Assembly: GCA_965234685.1 (NCBI GenBank) | Contig: OZ248539.1 | Span: forward strand, 2,480,001-2,544,000 | Length of the DNA stretch: 64,000 bases | Direction: 5' to 3' | Source of the DNA: Fimbriimonas planktonicus | Lineage (GTDB): Bacteria; Armatimonadota; Fimbriimonadia; Fimbriimonadales; Fimbriimonadaceae | In this document: piece after piece, positions 8,211 through 16,275 of the stretch | How the letters are laid out: each line of letters opens with the position of its first letter | Position numbering within the stretch: the first letter of the stretch is position 1 | Made by a program: the position numbers and the translations under genes | The notes under the pieces: model-generated | Database searches by the model: none | Told to the model about the DNA's origin: nothing | The model's input: only the letters and a program-made list of their open reading frames with translations

Positions 8211-9733
8211 GCATTGATTATGTTGCGCCGCGCCTGCGGAAGGCGATCCGCTAATTCTGAAGCCAAGAATCCTACGGGACCAATCTCTTCTGCGCATATG
8301 TCGCCCGCCGCGCCGTGCCAGTACATTCCGCACGCTGCCGCATCCAGCGCGCCGACGCATTGGGCCAGCAAGGTGCCGATGATTCCGCTCAAAACGTCGC
8401 CCGCGCCGCCGACCGCCAGGCCTGGATTGCCCGTGCAATTCACCATCAGCGGGTGCTCCGGCATCCCCGCCAGCGAGTACGGCCCCTTCAGCAACACGCA
8501 CTGACCGAAGTGCTCGACCGCCTGACGCACGGTCTGAAATCGATCGGACTCGATCTCTGCAATGCTCAGTTGCAGCAGTCGGCTCATCTCTCCGGAGTGG
8601 GGTGTCAATACGCATTCGGTATCTGGCAGACGTACTCCAGCACTCACGGCGTTCAAAGCATCGGCATCAATCACGCTCGGGAGGGTCCAATGTCGCCAAA
8701 CGCGATCGAGGAACTCAAGGACCGATGCATCATGAGAAAGCCCCGGGCCAAAGATCGCGCTGTGAATTTTCGGGATGTTTAGCAAGACTTCTGCTGCAGC
8801 CGGATCGACTACTCCATCTCGCTCTGGCAGCGGAACCAAGATCGCTTCGGGCAATGCGGCTGACACAGCGCGGCAAACGTCGGGCACGCCAGCAACGGTC
8901 ACCAACCCAGCCCCAGCCCGCAACGCCGCCCGTGCGGAAAGAATGGCCGCACCCCGATAGCGAGTGCTGCCCGCGACCACAAGCACCGAGCCGTTGTCGC
9001 CCTTATGACATCCGCGTAGACGCTCCGGAAGCAAATGCCCGATGTACGGACCATCAAGAAGCCGGGCTTCCGTTGGCTCACTCAGTAGCTGGCGCGGAAT
9101 CCCGATGTCGCTGACCGACCAATAGCCGGAATGCTCAATCCCGGTGCCTTGGAAAAGGAATGGCTTCGGCTGCCCAAACGTAACCGTTCGTAATGCCCAC
9201 ACGCTATCTCCAAGTTCTTCACCCGAATCGCAATGAATCCCGCTAGGAACATCCACGGCGATGACGGGCACGCCAGATCGGTTGATCGCCTCGATTGCCT
9301 CTCGCGCAGCGCCCTTTAAGTCGCCGCTGGCGCTAATCCCGAGGACGGCATCAACGATCAGCTCTCGGGTTCCTAACATTTCCAGCTTTCGTGCCCAGCG
9401 GGCATCGTCGCTGAAAACCGGCACAACGCCATGGGAATGCGCCGAACGCATCGCGTCTGCAGCTTCGGCTCGCAGCTCCGTTTCCGTCGCCGTCACGAGG
9501 CATTCCACGTGATAACCAAAATCGCGGGCAAGGCGCGCAACGACAAATCCGTCGCCACCGTTGTTTCCCTTTCCGCACACGACGGTGATCTTTCCCGGCT
9601 CGGGCATAGTCTGCTGAACGACTTCGAACACCGCCAGTCCGGCTCTCTCCATCAGAACGGTAGAGGAAATTCCGTAGTTTTCGCTCGTCTGACGATCTAT
9701 TTTTCGGCAATGGTCAGAAGTCGCAATCCACAT
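8192..9733 (-). CDS. nnr: Bifunctional NAD(P)H-hydrate epimerase / ADP-dependent dehydratase
   Basis: A 513-residue two-domain metabolite-repair enzyme that epimerises and dehydrates damaged NAD(P)HX. The YjeF_N epimerase half (about 1-215) has VVCGKGNNGGDGFVVARLA and VIAVDVPSGIHCDSGE. The ribokinase-like dehydratase half (about 225-513) has GSVLVVAGSTRYRGAA, LTPHSGEMSRL and the nucleotide-site motif CTGNPGLAVGGAGDVLSG. Length and domain order match bacterial Nnr. AGGAC lies just upstream of the ATG. It sits inside the FHA/VWA operon, which is an unusual location; no functional reason is visible. Confidence 0.93.
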   Translation of the reverse strand: MWIATSDHCRKIDRQTSENYGISSTVLMERAGLAVFEVVQQTMPEPGKITVVCGKGNNGGDGFVVARLARDFGYHVECLVTATETELRAEAADAMRSAHSHGVVPVFSDDARWARKLEMLGTRELIVDAVLGISASGDLKGAAREAIEAINRSGVPVIAVDVPSGIHCDSGEELGDSVWALRTVTFGQPKPFLFQGTGIEHSGYWSVSDIGIPRQLLSEPTEARLLDGPYIGHLLPERLRGCHKGDNGSVLVVAGSTRYRGAAILSARAALRAGAGLVTVAGVPDVCRAVSAALPEAILVPLPERDGVVDPAAAEVLLNIPKIHSAIFGPGLSHDASVLEFLDRVWRHWTLPSVIDADALNAVSAGVRLPDTECVLTPHSGEMSRLLQLSIAEIESDRFQTVRQAVEHFGQCVLLKGPYSLAGMPEHPLMVNCTGNPGLAVGGAGDVLSGIIGTLLAQCVGALDAAACGMYWHGAAGDICAEEIGPVGFLASELADRLPQARRNIINACLGAS

Positions 9734-9779
9734 AGCAGTCCTAGGAGCACTGCGTACTACGCGACCCCATTGGGACTCG

Positions 9780-10247
9780 TCACCCGCTTACGGAATCCAG
9801 TGTGATATTTCCGCCGCAACCGCGATGTACGTAAGATCGGTTCCGCGGAAGTTGTCGATTTCTCGAAAATCGGTAAGAACACTTTTTACACCGATACCAA
9901 ACCTGTTGCCGCGCCGTGTTTCGAACCACTGGGTACGTGTGCCTTGTCACCGGCTCCGCGCCTAGGTCACGCATCGCTTGTTGCCAAAAAATTCCATGGT
10001 TGGCCGCCTTTGCACCGTGCCGATCCACTGCGAGCAAGTGCGCGTACTCGTGCACCAGCGTGTCGCGAACCATTTCCGGCGTGGTCAGGACCACCGATGA
10101 AAGCGCAATTTCTCCCTTGCGCCAGTACGCCATTCCAGCTGAAACACGCAGTCCCTTCCAGCGCCAAGTGGGTTGGTAGGAAAGCGGAAACTTTGTCGTC
10201 AGTTCCGAGAAGAGTTCTTCGGCATACCGGTTTAACTCCGCACTCAC
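9780..10247 (-). CDS. SprT-like zinc metalloprotein
   Basis: A 155-residue SprT-family protein. The zinc-binding helix is LVHEYAHLLAVDRHG (HExxH with a further His), and the C-terminal third carries a Cys-rich zinc ribbon (YRCKKCSYRFSR, then HRGCGGN). It is close in size to bacterial SprT (about 160 residues). Eukaryotic SPRTN relatives cleave DNA-protein crosslinks; the bacterial role is poorly known. The start overlaps the stop of the upstream membrane-protein gene (ATGA). The operon leader carries a CIRCE-like element, hinting at protein-stress control. Confidence 0.85.
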   Translation of the reverse strand: MSAELNRYAEELFSELTTKFPLSYQPTWRWKGLRVSAGMAYWRKGEIALSSVVLTTPEMVRDTLVHEYAHLLAVDRHGAKAANHGIFWQQAMRDLGAEPVTRHTYPVVRNTARQQVWYRCKKCSYRFSRNRQLPRNRSYVHRGCGGNITLDSVSG

Positions 10248-11107
10248 CGCGGCAAAGAACCACCCAGAGTTTTGCCGAGAATGCCGCTGCTACCAACGTC
10301 GCTCGCGATGTTAAACCACTTGTGCCGGTTGTACTTTGTGCAGATCTGGGAGAGCTTCTCATCAGCCCGCGCGAAGTAGCGGTCAACGCCGTCGTAGCTT
10401 GCATTTTGCATCTTCGTGAGGCTTTGCAGCGCTTTATCCGGGTTGCCCGACAGGTCGTTCAAGATCGCACCAAGGTCCGACATCATGCCCGGGATTTCGT
10501 TGACGGCTTGCCCAAAGTCGTTTGCAAGCGGCTGGCACTCGGCCGGCGGTGGATAGCTGTAGAAGAACTGGATCAGTTCATCCCAACGCGGTCGGAGGTC
10601 TAGAATTTTGCCCTTCGTGTACTCCGCTGGCGGCTTGTCGCCCTCACCTTCACTGGACTGATCGTAAGGATTCATCAAGCCCATTCCCGCGCCGAGAACC
10701 GAGTTCTTCTGAATGAAGACCGTAACTTCCGCAGCCTGGTCGCCGCTGATTTCGATCTTTCGCCGCTCACACTCTTCGAGATGCTTGAGCCAGTTGTAGA
10801 CATCCGCTGGCATTTCGGCCGGGGCCGGCGGGGCAGTTGCCGTCTTCTGCAGGCTTGGATCGGGCGGTGTCGCTTTGAGTTGCAAAGCACCCGGATCCGG
10901 TGGTGTGCCTTTGGCTTGGAGCGCATCGCCCTGTGGATTCGTCGCACCAAATCTCAACGCGCCGGAAGCGAACAGGCCAAAGATGGCGGCAGCGATGATG
11001 GCGAGAACGCCACCAATGATTACGGCCTGCGTCTGCTTCTTTTTTTGGGCGGCGAAGTCATCCGCAATCGATGGCGCGGAACGGGGAGGTTGTTGGCCTG
11101 GTTGCAT
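10244..11107 (-). CDS. Single-pass membrane protein of unknown function
   Basis: A 287-residue protein. The first ~28 residues are polar (Pro/Gln then KKKQ) and precede a membrane helix, AVIIGGVLAIIAAAIFGLFA. A Pro-rich linker with near repeats (GTPPDPGALQLKATPPDPS) leads to a helical domain of about 180 residues that should lie outside the cytoplasmic membrane. Four Cys are scattered in that domain (EECERR, AECQP, SQICTK). No family is recognised. AGAGGA is 7 nt before the ATG, and it is the first gene of the operon containing sprT, nnr, two FHA genes and a VWA gene. Confidence 0.7.
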   Translation of the reverse strand: MQPGQQPPRSAPSIADDFAAQKKKQTQAVIIGGVLAIIAAAIFGLFASGALRFGATNPQGDALQAKGTPPDPGALQLKATPPDPSLQKTATAPPAPAEMPADVYNWLKHLEECERRKIEISGDQAAEVTVFIQKNSVLGAGMGLMNPYDQSSEGEGDKPPAEYTKGKILDLRPRWDELIQFFYSYPPPAECQPLANDFGQAVNEIPGMMSDLGAILNDLSGNPDKALQSLTKMQNASYDGVDRYFARADEKLSQICTKYNRHKWFNIASDVGSSGILGKTLGGSLPR

Positions 11108-11164
11108 GCGAATGTCCTCTAATCATCTTGACGCAACGGCGTTACGCAATCGTTCCATATCTCC

Positions 11165-11191
11165 TCAGCACTCTTTCGTCACGAGTGCCAA
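11165..11191 (-). promoter_or_regulatory. CIRCE-like element (candidate HrcA operator)
   Basis: On the minus strand the sequence reads TTGGCACTC-N9-GAGTGCTGA, matching 16 of 18 conserved positions of the CIRCE consensus (TTAGCACTC-N9-GAGTGCTAA); the inner GCACTC/GAGTGC arms pair perfectly. It lies 58 bp before the first gene of the leftward membrane-protein/sprT/nnr/FHA/VWA operon, just downstream of a possible -35 TTGACA. It is also about 140 bp upstream of the rightward gene at 11333. HrcA normally controls groESL and dnaK, which are not here. Confidence 0.65.
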
Positions 11192-11332
11192 CAAGCTTTG
11201 TCAATAGCGCAAGCTATCATTATTACTTGTATTTTTTGAAAAAGTCCCAAGTTCTGATAGGATGTTCGGAACTAGATTGGCAGTGACGCCATCTACGGCA
11301 ATGAAGCCACGAAAATCAGATCGAGAAAAAGC

Positions 11333-11842
11333 ATGAAGCTACAGTTCACAAACGAGCCACTCGGACAATACTTCCGGACGCTGCTCCACGATGCCATCCA
11401 GCACGAATCGGGAGTACTCCCGAGCGAAACGACCGAGGCCTACCTCGCCGACCTCCTCGTCCGGTTTGCCCACTTTGAGCGGATGCACGGCATCCGTGAT
11501 GCTTTCGGACACCGAATCCCAACCGTAACTGGAATGCTTCCCGAGGCTGACGTTCGCCTCCACGCGAACTCTTTCCTCCGCGAGCGCGAAGTTCACAAGC
11601 ACATCGGCGACTACCTGCTCTTTTGGGCAGGGATGTACCCCGAGTATTTCCAGCACCTACGGAAGGCTGGTCATGTTGACGGTCTGATTGATGCACCAGC
11701 CCAAGGAAAGGCGAGCTACTACATCGCTTCGTCCTATCGAGAATCGCCGTTTGAAGAAGAGGCGGAGGTCCTCTACCGCCTTAGCGATGAGTTTGACGGT
11801 TATATGCACGCCGTCAAAAGCGTGCGAAAGCGAATGAACTAA
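11333..11842 (+). CDS. Conserved-looking cytoplasmic protein of unknown function
   Basis: A 169-residue soluble protein with no signal peptide or membrane segment. It is rich in His, Arg and Glu, and predicted mostly helical by eye. Potential metal or active-site clusters are FAHFERMHGIRDAFGH (residues 36-51) and LREREVHKHIGDYLLFWAGM (about 83-102), but no known motif is recognised. It ends with a basic tail (KSVRKRMN). A weak promoter, TTGAAA-N16-TAGGAT, lies about 70-100 bp upstream. It stands alone between the divergent FHA/VWA operon and the convergent rpsI operon. Confidence 0.7.
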   Translation: MKLQFTNEPLGQYFRTLLHDAIQHESGVLPSETTEAYLADLLVRFAHFERMHGIRDAFGHRIPTVTGMLPEADVRLHANSFLREREVHKHIGDYLLFWAGMYPEYFQHLRKAGHVDGLIDAPAQGKASYYIASSYRESPFEEEAEVLYRLSDEFDGYMHAVKSVRKRMN

Positions 11843-11844
11843 AC

Positions 11845-11879
11845 GAAAAATGGGTTCCAAACCGAAGTTTGGAACCCAT
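11845..11879 (-). terminator. Terminator of the rpsI end of the ribosomal operon
   Basis: A 13-bp perfect stem (ATGGGTTCCAAAC with its complement). On the minus strand the loop is C-TTCG-G, a UUCG tetraloop, followed by TTTTTCGTTT. It lies about 30 bp past the rpsI stop. It also immediately follows the stop of the convergent gene at 11333, so it may serve both. Confidence 0.9.
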
Positions 11880-11907
11880 GATTGAGTTTGCGGGTGAGAA
11901 CGAGTTC

Positions 11908-12297
11908 TCAGCGCTTAACGAACTGGAAGCCACGTCGAGCTTTCTTTCGACCGTACTTCTTTCGTTCCTTGACGCGGGAATCCCGGGTGAGGAAGCCATG
12001 ACCGCGAAGTTCTTTTCGCAGGGTTTCGTCGTACTGCAGAAGGGCTCGGGAGATACCGAGTCGAACTGCGCCAGCCTGTCCGGCCATTCCGCCGCCCTTA
12101 CAGGTGGCTTTGACGTCAAATCGTCCGTCCATCTGGAGAGCAACGAGTGGGCTCTTGACGAGGATCTCAAGAACTGGTCGGCCCAAATACTCCTTGAAGT
12201 CTCGACCGTTGATGCTGATGTTGCCTTCGCCCTGAGTGATCCAGACTCGTGCAATCGCGCACTTGCGTCGGCCCGTTCCGTAATTTGATTCTGCCAT
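11908..12297 (-). CDS. rpsI: Ribosomal protein S9
   Basis: A 129-residue small-subunit protein. It shows the S9 N-terminal signature YGTGRRKCAIARVW, the central GGGMAGQAGAVRLGISRAL, and the basic C-terminal tail ending GFQFVKR that reaches the P-site. Family length is normal. It follows rplM by 3 bp, the usual rplM-rpsI pair, here attached to the end of the alpha operon through truA. A strong terminator follows. Confidence 0.98.
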   Translation of the reverse strand: MAESNYGTGRRKCAIARVWITQGEGNISINGRDFKEYLGRPVLEILVKSPLVALQMDGRFDVKATCKGGGMAGQAGAVRLGISRALLQYDETLRKELRGHGFLTRDSRVKERKKYGRKKARRGFQFVKR

Positions 12298-12300
12298 GCG

Positions 12301-12744
12301 TTAGTTCCTCTCCTTCCGGACGTTGAGCGGCTCCGGATTCTGTGCCGCATGCGGATGCTCTGAGCCCGCGTAAACCTTGAGTTTCTTGAAAAGTGCCTTG
12401 CCGAGCTTGGTCTTCGGAGTCATTCCCCAGACGGCCTTTTCCACCAGCTTGACCGGATCGTTTTCCAGGAGGTTGCCGCGCGAAACGTTGCGCAGTCCGC
12501 CTGGCCAACCGGTGTGCCAGTAAATGAGCTCATCGGCCTTGTTGCCAGTGAGAACTACCTTGTCGGCGTTGATGATGACGACGAAGTCACCGGTGTCAAC
12601 GTTGTATTGAAAATTCGGCTTACCCTTCCCGCGGAGGACCTTCGCGACTTGTCCAGCCAAACGCCCCAGAGGAATACCGGCCGCATCGACCACATACCAT
12701 TTGTGATCGGTGTACTCGCCTTTATTTGTAAATGTTCGATTCAT
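12301..12744 (-). CDS. rplM: Ribosomal protein L13
   Basis: A 147-residue large-subunit assembly protein. WYVVDAAGIPLGRLAGQVAK, the central DFVVIINADKVVLTGNK and VWGMTPKTKLGKALFKKLKV are L13 hallmarks. The ATG chosen (MNRTFTNKG) aligns with the usual L13 start and has a purine-rich AGGGGTG upstream. A GTG four codons earlier overlaps the truA stop and is the alternative. Confidence 0.97.
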   Translation of the reverse strand: MNRTFTNKGEYTDHKWYVVDAAGIPLGRLAGQVAKVLRGKGKPNFQYNVDTGDFVVIINADKVVLTGNKADELIYWHTGWPGGLRNVSRGNLLENDPVKLVEKAVWGMTPKTKLGKALFKKLKVYAGSEHPHAAQNPEPLNVRKERN

Positions 12745-12752
12745 TGTTTCTG

Positions 12753-13544
12753 TCACCCCTGCGGGTCTTTCAAATTTTTATTGAGTCTGCTGTCTTTGGG
12801 GCGACGTTCATATCGAACGCGCATGAGGCACAATCCGCGCGCCGGCAATACCACCGGCCACTGAATGTTTTCCCGCTCCTTGAGTTCAAGGAGTTTGCTG
12901 ACCTCTTCGACGGGGCGGTAACCACGACCTACTTCTAGAATCGCTCCCGACATTCTTCGCATCATTCCGCGAAGAAAAGCGGTACCAACCACGTCCACCC
13001 ACACCTCATCTCGCACCCGGTTTACTTCGAAACGAAAGATTTTCCTCACCGTGTTGAGCGTGTGAAAATCCAGTTCCTCGGTAAAAGCGCGGAAATCGTG
13101 TTCTCCAAGGAAGACCTCTGCGGCAGCTTGCATCCGCTCCAGATTGAGCGGTTTGCCATAGCAGTGGTGAAAGCGGCTTCGATGCGGATCGGGATCTCCG
13201 GTAGAGATCCGATAGCGATACCAGCGATCTTGAGCGTAAAACCGACTGTTGAATTCCGGCTGAACCTTCTTTGCAGAAACCACCGCCAAATCTGGCGGCA
13301 GAACTTTGTTCAATACGCTCGGCCACTTTTCGACCGGAATTCCTCGGTGCGTATCGAAGTGGCAGACTTGCCCTTTCGCGTGCGCTCCGGAGTCCGTTCG
13401 ACTGGCTCCTTGAATCTCGATTTCCTCGCCCGAGACTAGGCGAACAGCATTCGTCAATGTGCTCTGAACAGTTCTCTGCTCAGTTTGTGCGGCCCAGCCG
13501 CGGAAGTCGGTGCCATCGTAGGCAACTACAAGTTTGATTCTCAT
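12753..13544 (-). CDS. truA: tRNA pseudouridine(38-40) synthase TruA
   Basis: A 263-residue pseudouridine synthase that modifies positions 38-40 of the tRNA anticodon arm. The catalytic Asp lies in GASRTDSGAHAKGQVCHF (about residue 50), and the opening VVAYDGTDFRGWA and the C-terminal FLRGMMRRMSGAILEVGRG are typical. It sits between rplQ and rplM, an arrangement also found in other phyla where the alpha operon continues into truA-rplM-rpsI. Confidence 0.96.
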   Translation of the reverse strand: MRIKLVVAYDGTDFRGWAAQTEQRTVQSTLTNAVRLVSGEEIEIQGASRTDSGAHAKGQVCHFDTHRGIPVEKWPSVLNKVLPPDLAVVSAKKVQPEFNSRFYAQDRWYRYRISTGDPDPHRSRFHHCYGKPLNLERMQAAAEVFLGEHDFRAFTEELDFHTLNTVRKIFRFEVNRVRDEVWVDVVGTAFLRGMMRRMSGAILEVGRGYRPVEEVSKLLELKERENIQWPVVLPARGLCLMRVRYERRPKDSRLNKNLKDPQG

Positions 13545-13561
13545 TGTCCGGTTACCCGGAC

Positions 13562-14014
13562 TTAGTCAACGAGCTCAAGAACTGCCTGCGGAGCCGCATC
13601 GCCACGTCGTGGCGCGAGCTTCGTCAGTCGGGTGTATCCACCCGGTCGGTTCTTAACGCGAGGACCAATGTTGTCAAAAAGGTGCTTGACGAGGTCTTCG
13701 CCGTTGATCAGACTTCGCGCGGCGAGAATTTCGGTCTTCTCTGCGGCAGTCTTTCCTGCGAGGACCTTCTCTGGCTTTGGCGAGCTGCTGCTGTGGCCAA
13801 CGAGAACCTTTCGGGCTCGGCGTCGTCCTTCCAGTCCATCCTCGAGCTTGGTCAGAGTAATGAGCTTTTCAACCAATCGTTGAAGCTCCTTGGCTCGTCC
13901 GAGAGTCGTTCGGAGGTAGCCGTGTCGAATGAACTGCCGCTGCAAATTGGTGAGCAGCGCCATGCGCTGATCTGTTGGCAGTCCGAGTTTACGGTGATCA
14001 ACTTTGTGTCTCAT
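13562..14014 (-). CDS. rplQ: Ribosomal protein L17
   Basis: A 150-residue L17 with the family N-terminus MRHKVDHRKLGLPTDQRMAL, LITLTK in the middle, and the C-terminal motif NRPGGYTRLTKLAPRRGDAA. It is longer than the ~127-residue E. coli protein because of an insertion with SSSSPKPEKV (about residues 75-83). It directly follows rpoA, the standard order. Confidence 0.97.
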   Translation of the reverse strand: MRHKVDHRKLGLPTDQRMALLTNLQRQFIRHGYLRTTLGRAKELQRLVEKLITLTKLEDGLEGRRRARKVLVGHSSSSPKPEKVLAGKTAAEKTEILAARSLINGEDLVKHLFDNIGPRVKNRPGGYTRLTKLAPRRGDAAPQAVLELVD

Positions 14015-14053
14015 GCTTGTTTCCTGGTTCCGTTTCCGGCGGACTGCCGGTGG

Positions 14054-15043
14054 TTAGAATTCGTCCTCCTCGTCATCGTCGAGGGTGTCCAGAATGCGTA
14101 CGCCGCCCTTCGGTGGCTTCATTTCCAGACCGTGCTCACCCAGCTTGTCTCGAACTTCAACCAAGGATTTCTTGCCGAAGCCTCGAATGGAGGTGAGATC
14201 AGATTCGTTGGTGGCTGCCAGGGCGCGCAGGGTCAAAATACCGGCACGTCGAAGGCAGTTAAACGTTCGTTGGGAGAAATCGAGTTCTTCGATGCGAAGG
14301 TCAGGCACGTTCTTGAGCAACGCAGAATCTTCGTCAAGCTCAATACCAATGCTGGCTTCGTAGCCGGCTTCTCCAAGGTCGCTAAACATCTCGAAGAACT
14401 TCACGAGAATTCGCGAAGCCTGAGAAAGAGCGTCGTTCGGAGCAATGGCGCCGTTGGTGAAAATGTCGAGCACAAGTCGCTCGTAGTCGGTTCGCATTCC
14501 AACACGGGTGGCTTCTACCGTGAAGTTCACCTTGGTGATCGGCGTGTACTGCGCGCCGAAAGGAATGACTCCGATGATGCCCTTGTACTTGTCCTGCTTC
14601 TCCGGAAGAACATAGCCCGCTCCCCATCCAACGTAAAGTTCGATGGACAGACTGGATTCGTCGCTGATCGTCGCGAGATACATCTCAGGATTCGCGATGC
14701 TGAAGCCTTCTGGACAAACAATGTCAGCGCCGGTCACGCGACCAGGGCCCTTGACATCGATGTGGAGAACCACTTCTTCCGCGAAATTCTCTGGCGTTGC
14801 CTTGATTGCCAAATCCTTAAGATTCAGCATCATTTGCGTAACGTCTTCCTTCACGCCTGGAATTGGCGCGAACTCGTGAGCAACCTTGTCAATCTTAAGC
14901 GCAGAGACAGCGGCTCCGTGGATGGAGCTGAGCAGGACGCGGCGCAGTGCGTTCCCGAGCGTGTGGCCATAGCCACGCTCAAGCGGTTCGAGAATGAACT
15001 TCCCGTATTCGGTTTGGAGATCAAGGGTCGTAATTTGCGGCAT
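14054..15043 (-). CDS. rpoA: RNA polymerase alpha subunit
   Basis: A 329-residue alpha subunit. The N-terminal dimerisation domain includes LEPLERGYGHTLGNALRRVL and HEFAPIPGVKEDVTQMMLNL. The C-terminal domain contains LRALAATNESDLTSIRGFGK, which binds UP elements and activators. The ATG at MPQITT fits the family; the frame is open 16 codons further to a TTG. A 7-bp imperfect hairpin with a TTCG loop (15069-15088, minus strand) lies between rpsK and this start and could tune expression. rpsD, often found just upstream, is absent. Confidence 0.97.
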   Translation of the reverse strand: MPQITTLDLQTEYGKFILEPLERGYGHTLGNALRRVLLSSIHGAAVSALKIDKVAHEFAPIPGVKEDVTQMMLNLKDLAIKATPENFAEEVVLHIDVKGPGRVTGADIVCPEGFSIANPEMYLATISDESSLSIELYVGWGAGYVLPEKQDKYKGIIGVIPFGAQYTPITKVNFTVEATRVGMRTDYERLVLDIFTNGAIAPNDALSQASRILVKFFEMFSDLGEAGYEASIGIELDEDSALLKNVPDLRIEELDFSQRTFNCLRRAGILTLRALAATNESDLTSIRGFGKKSLVEVRDKLGEHGLEMKPPKGGVRILDTLDDDEEDEF

Positions 15044-15097
15044 CGTAATCGTGGGTTGCGGAATGGCGAGGGGAGCCGAAGCCCCCTGCAAGAGAAA

Positions 15098-15490
15098 TCA
15101 GACTCGGCGTCGCTTTGGCGGGCGGCAACCGTTGTGTGGCAGCGGGGTCACATCGACAATAGTCGTGACCTCAAGCCCGGAAGCCTGGAGAGCGCGAATG
15201 GCAGTCTCTCGACCGGAACCCGGCCCGCGCACCAAAACCTCAACCTTCTTAAGGCCGTGATCCTGGGCGAGTCGGCTGGCTTTGTCGGCGGCAACTTGCG
15301 CAGCAAACGGAGTGCCTTTTCGACTTCCCTTGAAGTTGACGTTTCCGGCGCTGGCCCAAGAAATCGTGTTCCCTCGTGGATCGGTGATCGTAACAAGCGT
15401 GTTGTTGAACGAAGCGTGGATATGAGCAACGCCAACCGGAATATTCTTCTTTTCCTTCTGCTTGCCTTTCTGAACTGTCTTTCGTGCCAT
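15098..15490 (-). CDS. rpsK: Ribosomal protein S11
   Basis: A 130-residue S11. GVAHIHASFNNTLVTITDPR and the C-terminal VTPLPHNGCRPPKRRRV are diagnostic. Normal length. It is 13 bp after rpsM and 54 bp before the rpoA start chosen here; in many bacteria rpsD would sit between the two. Confidence 0.98.
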   Translation of the reverse strand: MARKTVQKGKQKEKKNIPVGVAHIHASFNNTLVTITDPRGNTISWASAGNVNFKGSRKGTPFAAQVAADKASRLAQDHGLKKVEVLVRGPGSGRETAIRALQASGLEVTTIVDVTPLPHNGCRPPKRRRV

Positions 15491-15503
15491 AAATCTTTAA
15501 GCC

Positions 15504-15881
15504 TTACTTCTTGACCTTTTTCTTGCCGGCGACCGTCTTGGGCTTACCCTTACGCGTTCGAGCATTACTTCGGGTTCGCTGACCATGAACGGGCAGGCCA
15601 CGGGTGTGACGGATTCCGCGAAGACATCGAATTTCGATGAGTCGGCGAATGTTTCCACCGACTTCTCGGCGAAGGTCTCCTTCAACCTGATAGTCAGCGT
15701 CGATGATCTCTCGAAGCCGAGTAATGTCCTGCTCCGTGAGGTCACGCACTTTAGTGCGTGGATCGATGCCCGCTTTCGCGACCAGATCATGCACGTTGTG
15801 CTTCCCAATCCCGTAAAGGACCGGAAGAGAGTAAATCACCGCTTTATCGCGCGGAAGGTCAATACCTGCAATTCTCGCCAT
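15504..15881 (-). CDS. rpsM: Ribosomal protein S13
   Basis: A 125-residue S13. MARIAGIDLPRDK opens it, and the GIRHTRGLPVHGQRTRSNAR block followed by a Lys-rich tail closes it. It lies 14 bp after rpmJ, the conserved rpmJ-rpsM-rpsK order. Confidence 0.98.
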   Translation of the reverse strand: MARIAGIDLPRDKAVIYSLPVLYGIGKHNVHDLVAKAGIDPRTKVRDLTEQDITRLREIIDADYQVEGDLRREVGGNIRRLIEIRCLRGIRHTRGLPVHGQRTRSNARTRKGKPKTVAGKKKVKK

Positions 15882-15895
15882 GCTTCTTTAACGCC

Positions 15896-16009
15896 TTAAC
15901 CCTGTCGCTGCTTGTGCTTCGGCACGATGCAGATTACACGCACAACTCCATTGCGCTTGACAATCTTGCACTTATCGCAAATTCGCTTAACACTGGCCCG
16001 AACTTTCAT
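15896..16009 (-). CDS. rpmJ: Ribosomal protein L36
   Basis: A 37-residue L36: MKVRASVKRICDKCKIVKR followed by a second Cys-containing half ending PKHKQRQG. The zinc ligands CxxC (Cys11, Cys14), Cys27 and His32 are all kept, so this is the zinc-binding form. It is the first gene of the leftward rpmJ-rpsM-rpsK-rpoA run. infA, normally next to it, is displaced 0.8 kb upstream beyond an oppositely oriented GNAT gene. The 270 bp upstream should contain its promoter, but I see no clear one. Confidence 0.97.
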   Translation of the reverse strand: MKVRASVKRICDKCKIVKRNGVVRVICIVPKHKQRQG

Positions 16010-16262
16010 GTTTCAAATCGTCACCCAGACTCGTCCTTACATAAAGCATCGCAATCTCGCCGTGAAATATCGGCGACGCATGCTAGCCATCAGGCACCTG
16101 GGCGCAAACAGGAAGGATACCACAACGCCCCTCCCGATCTCGCAATAACTTCTCGCCTGTTTGTGAAAATCCTGTTCAGCCCAGTATTTTCACCAGTAAC
16201 CGTAATCGGCTGCGCCCAACGGCCGATCGCCAGCATCGCTAGTACTTCTTCACCTGGCCACC

Positions 16263-16268
16263 CATAAT
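16263..16268 (+). promoter_or_regulatory. -10 box of a leaderless promoter
   Basis: CATAAT ends 7 nt before the GTG start of the GNAT gene, so transcription would begin at or next to the start codon. No convincing -35 or Shine-Dalgarno sequence is visible. Confidence 0.45.
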
Positions 16269-16275
16269 CGAAACT

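Noticed and set aside
8211..8615. In-frame N-terminal extension of the FHA protein (135 more codons)
   Set aside because: The extra part lies wholly inside nnr in another frame and is Arg-rich antisense-style sequence; a signal peptide begins at the GTG at 8210.
13544..15514. Rightward open frame of 656 codons
   Set aside because: It runs antisense through rplQ, rpoA and rpsK, which are certain; its composition reflects the opposite strand and it has no domain.
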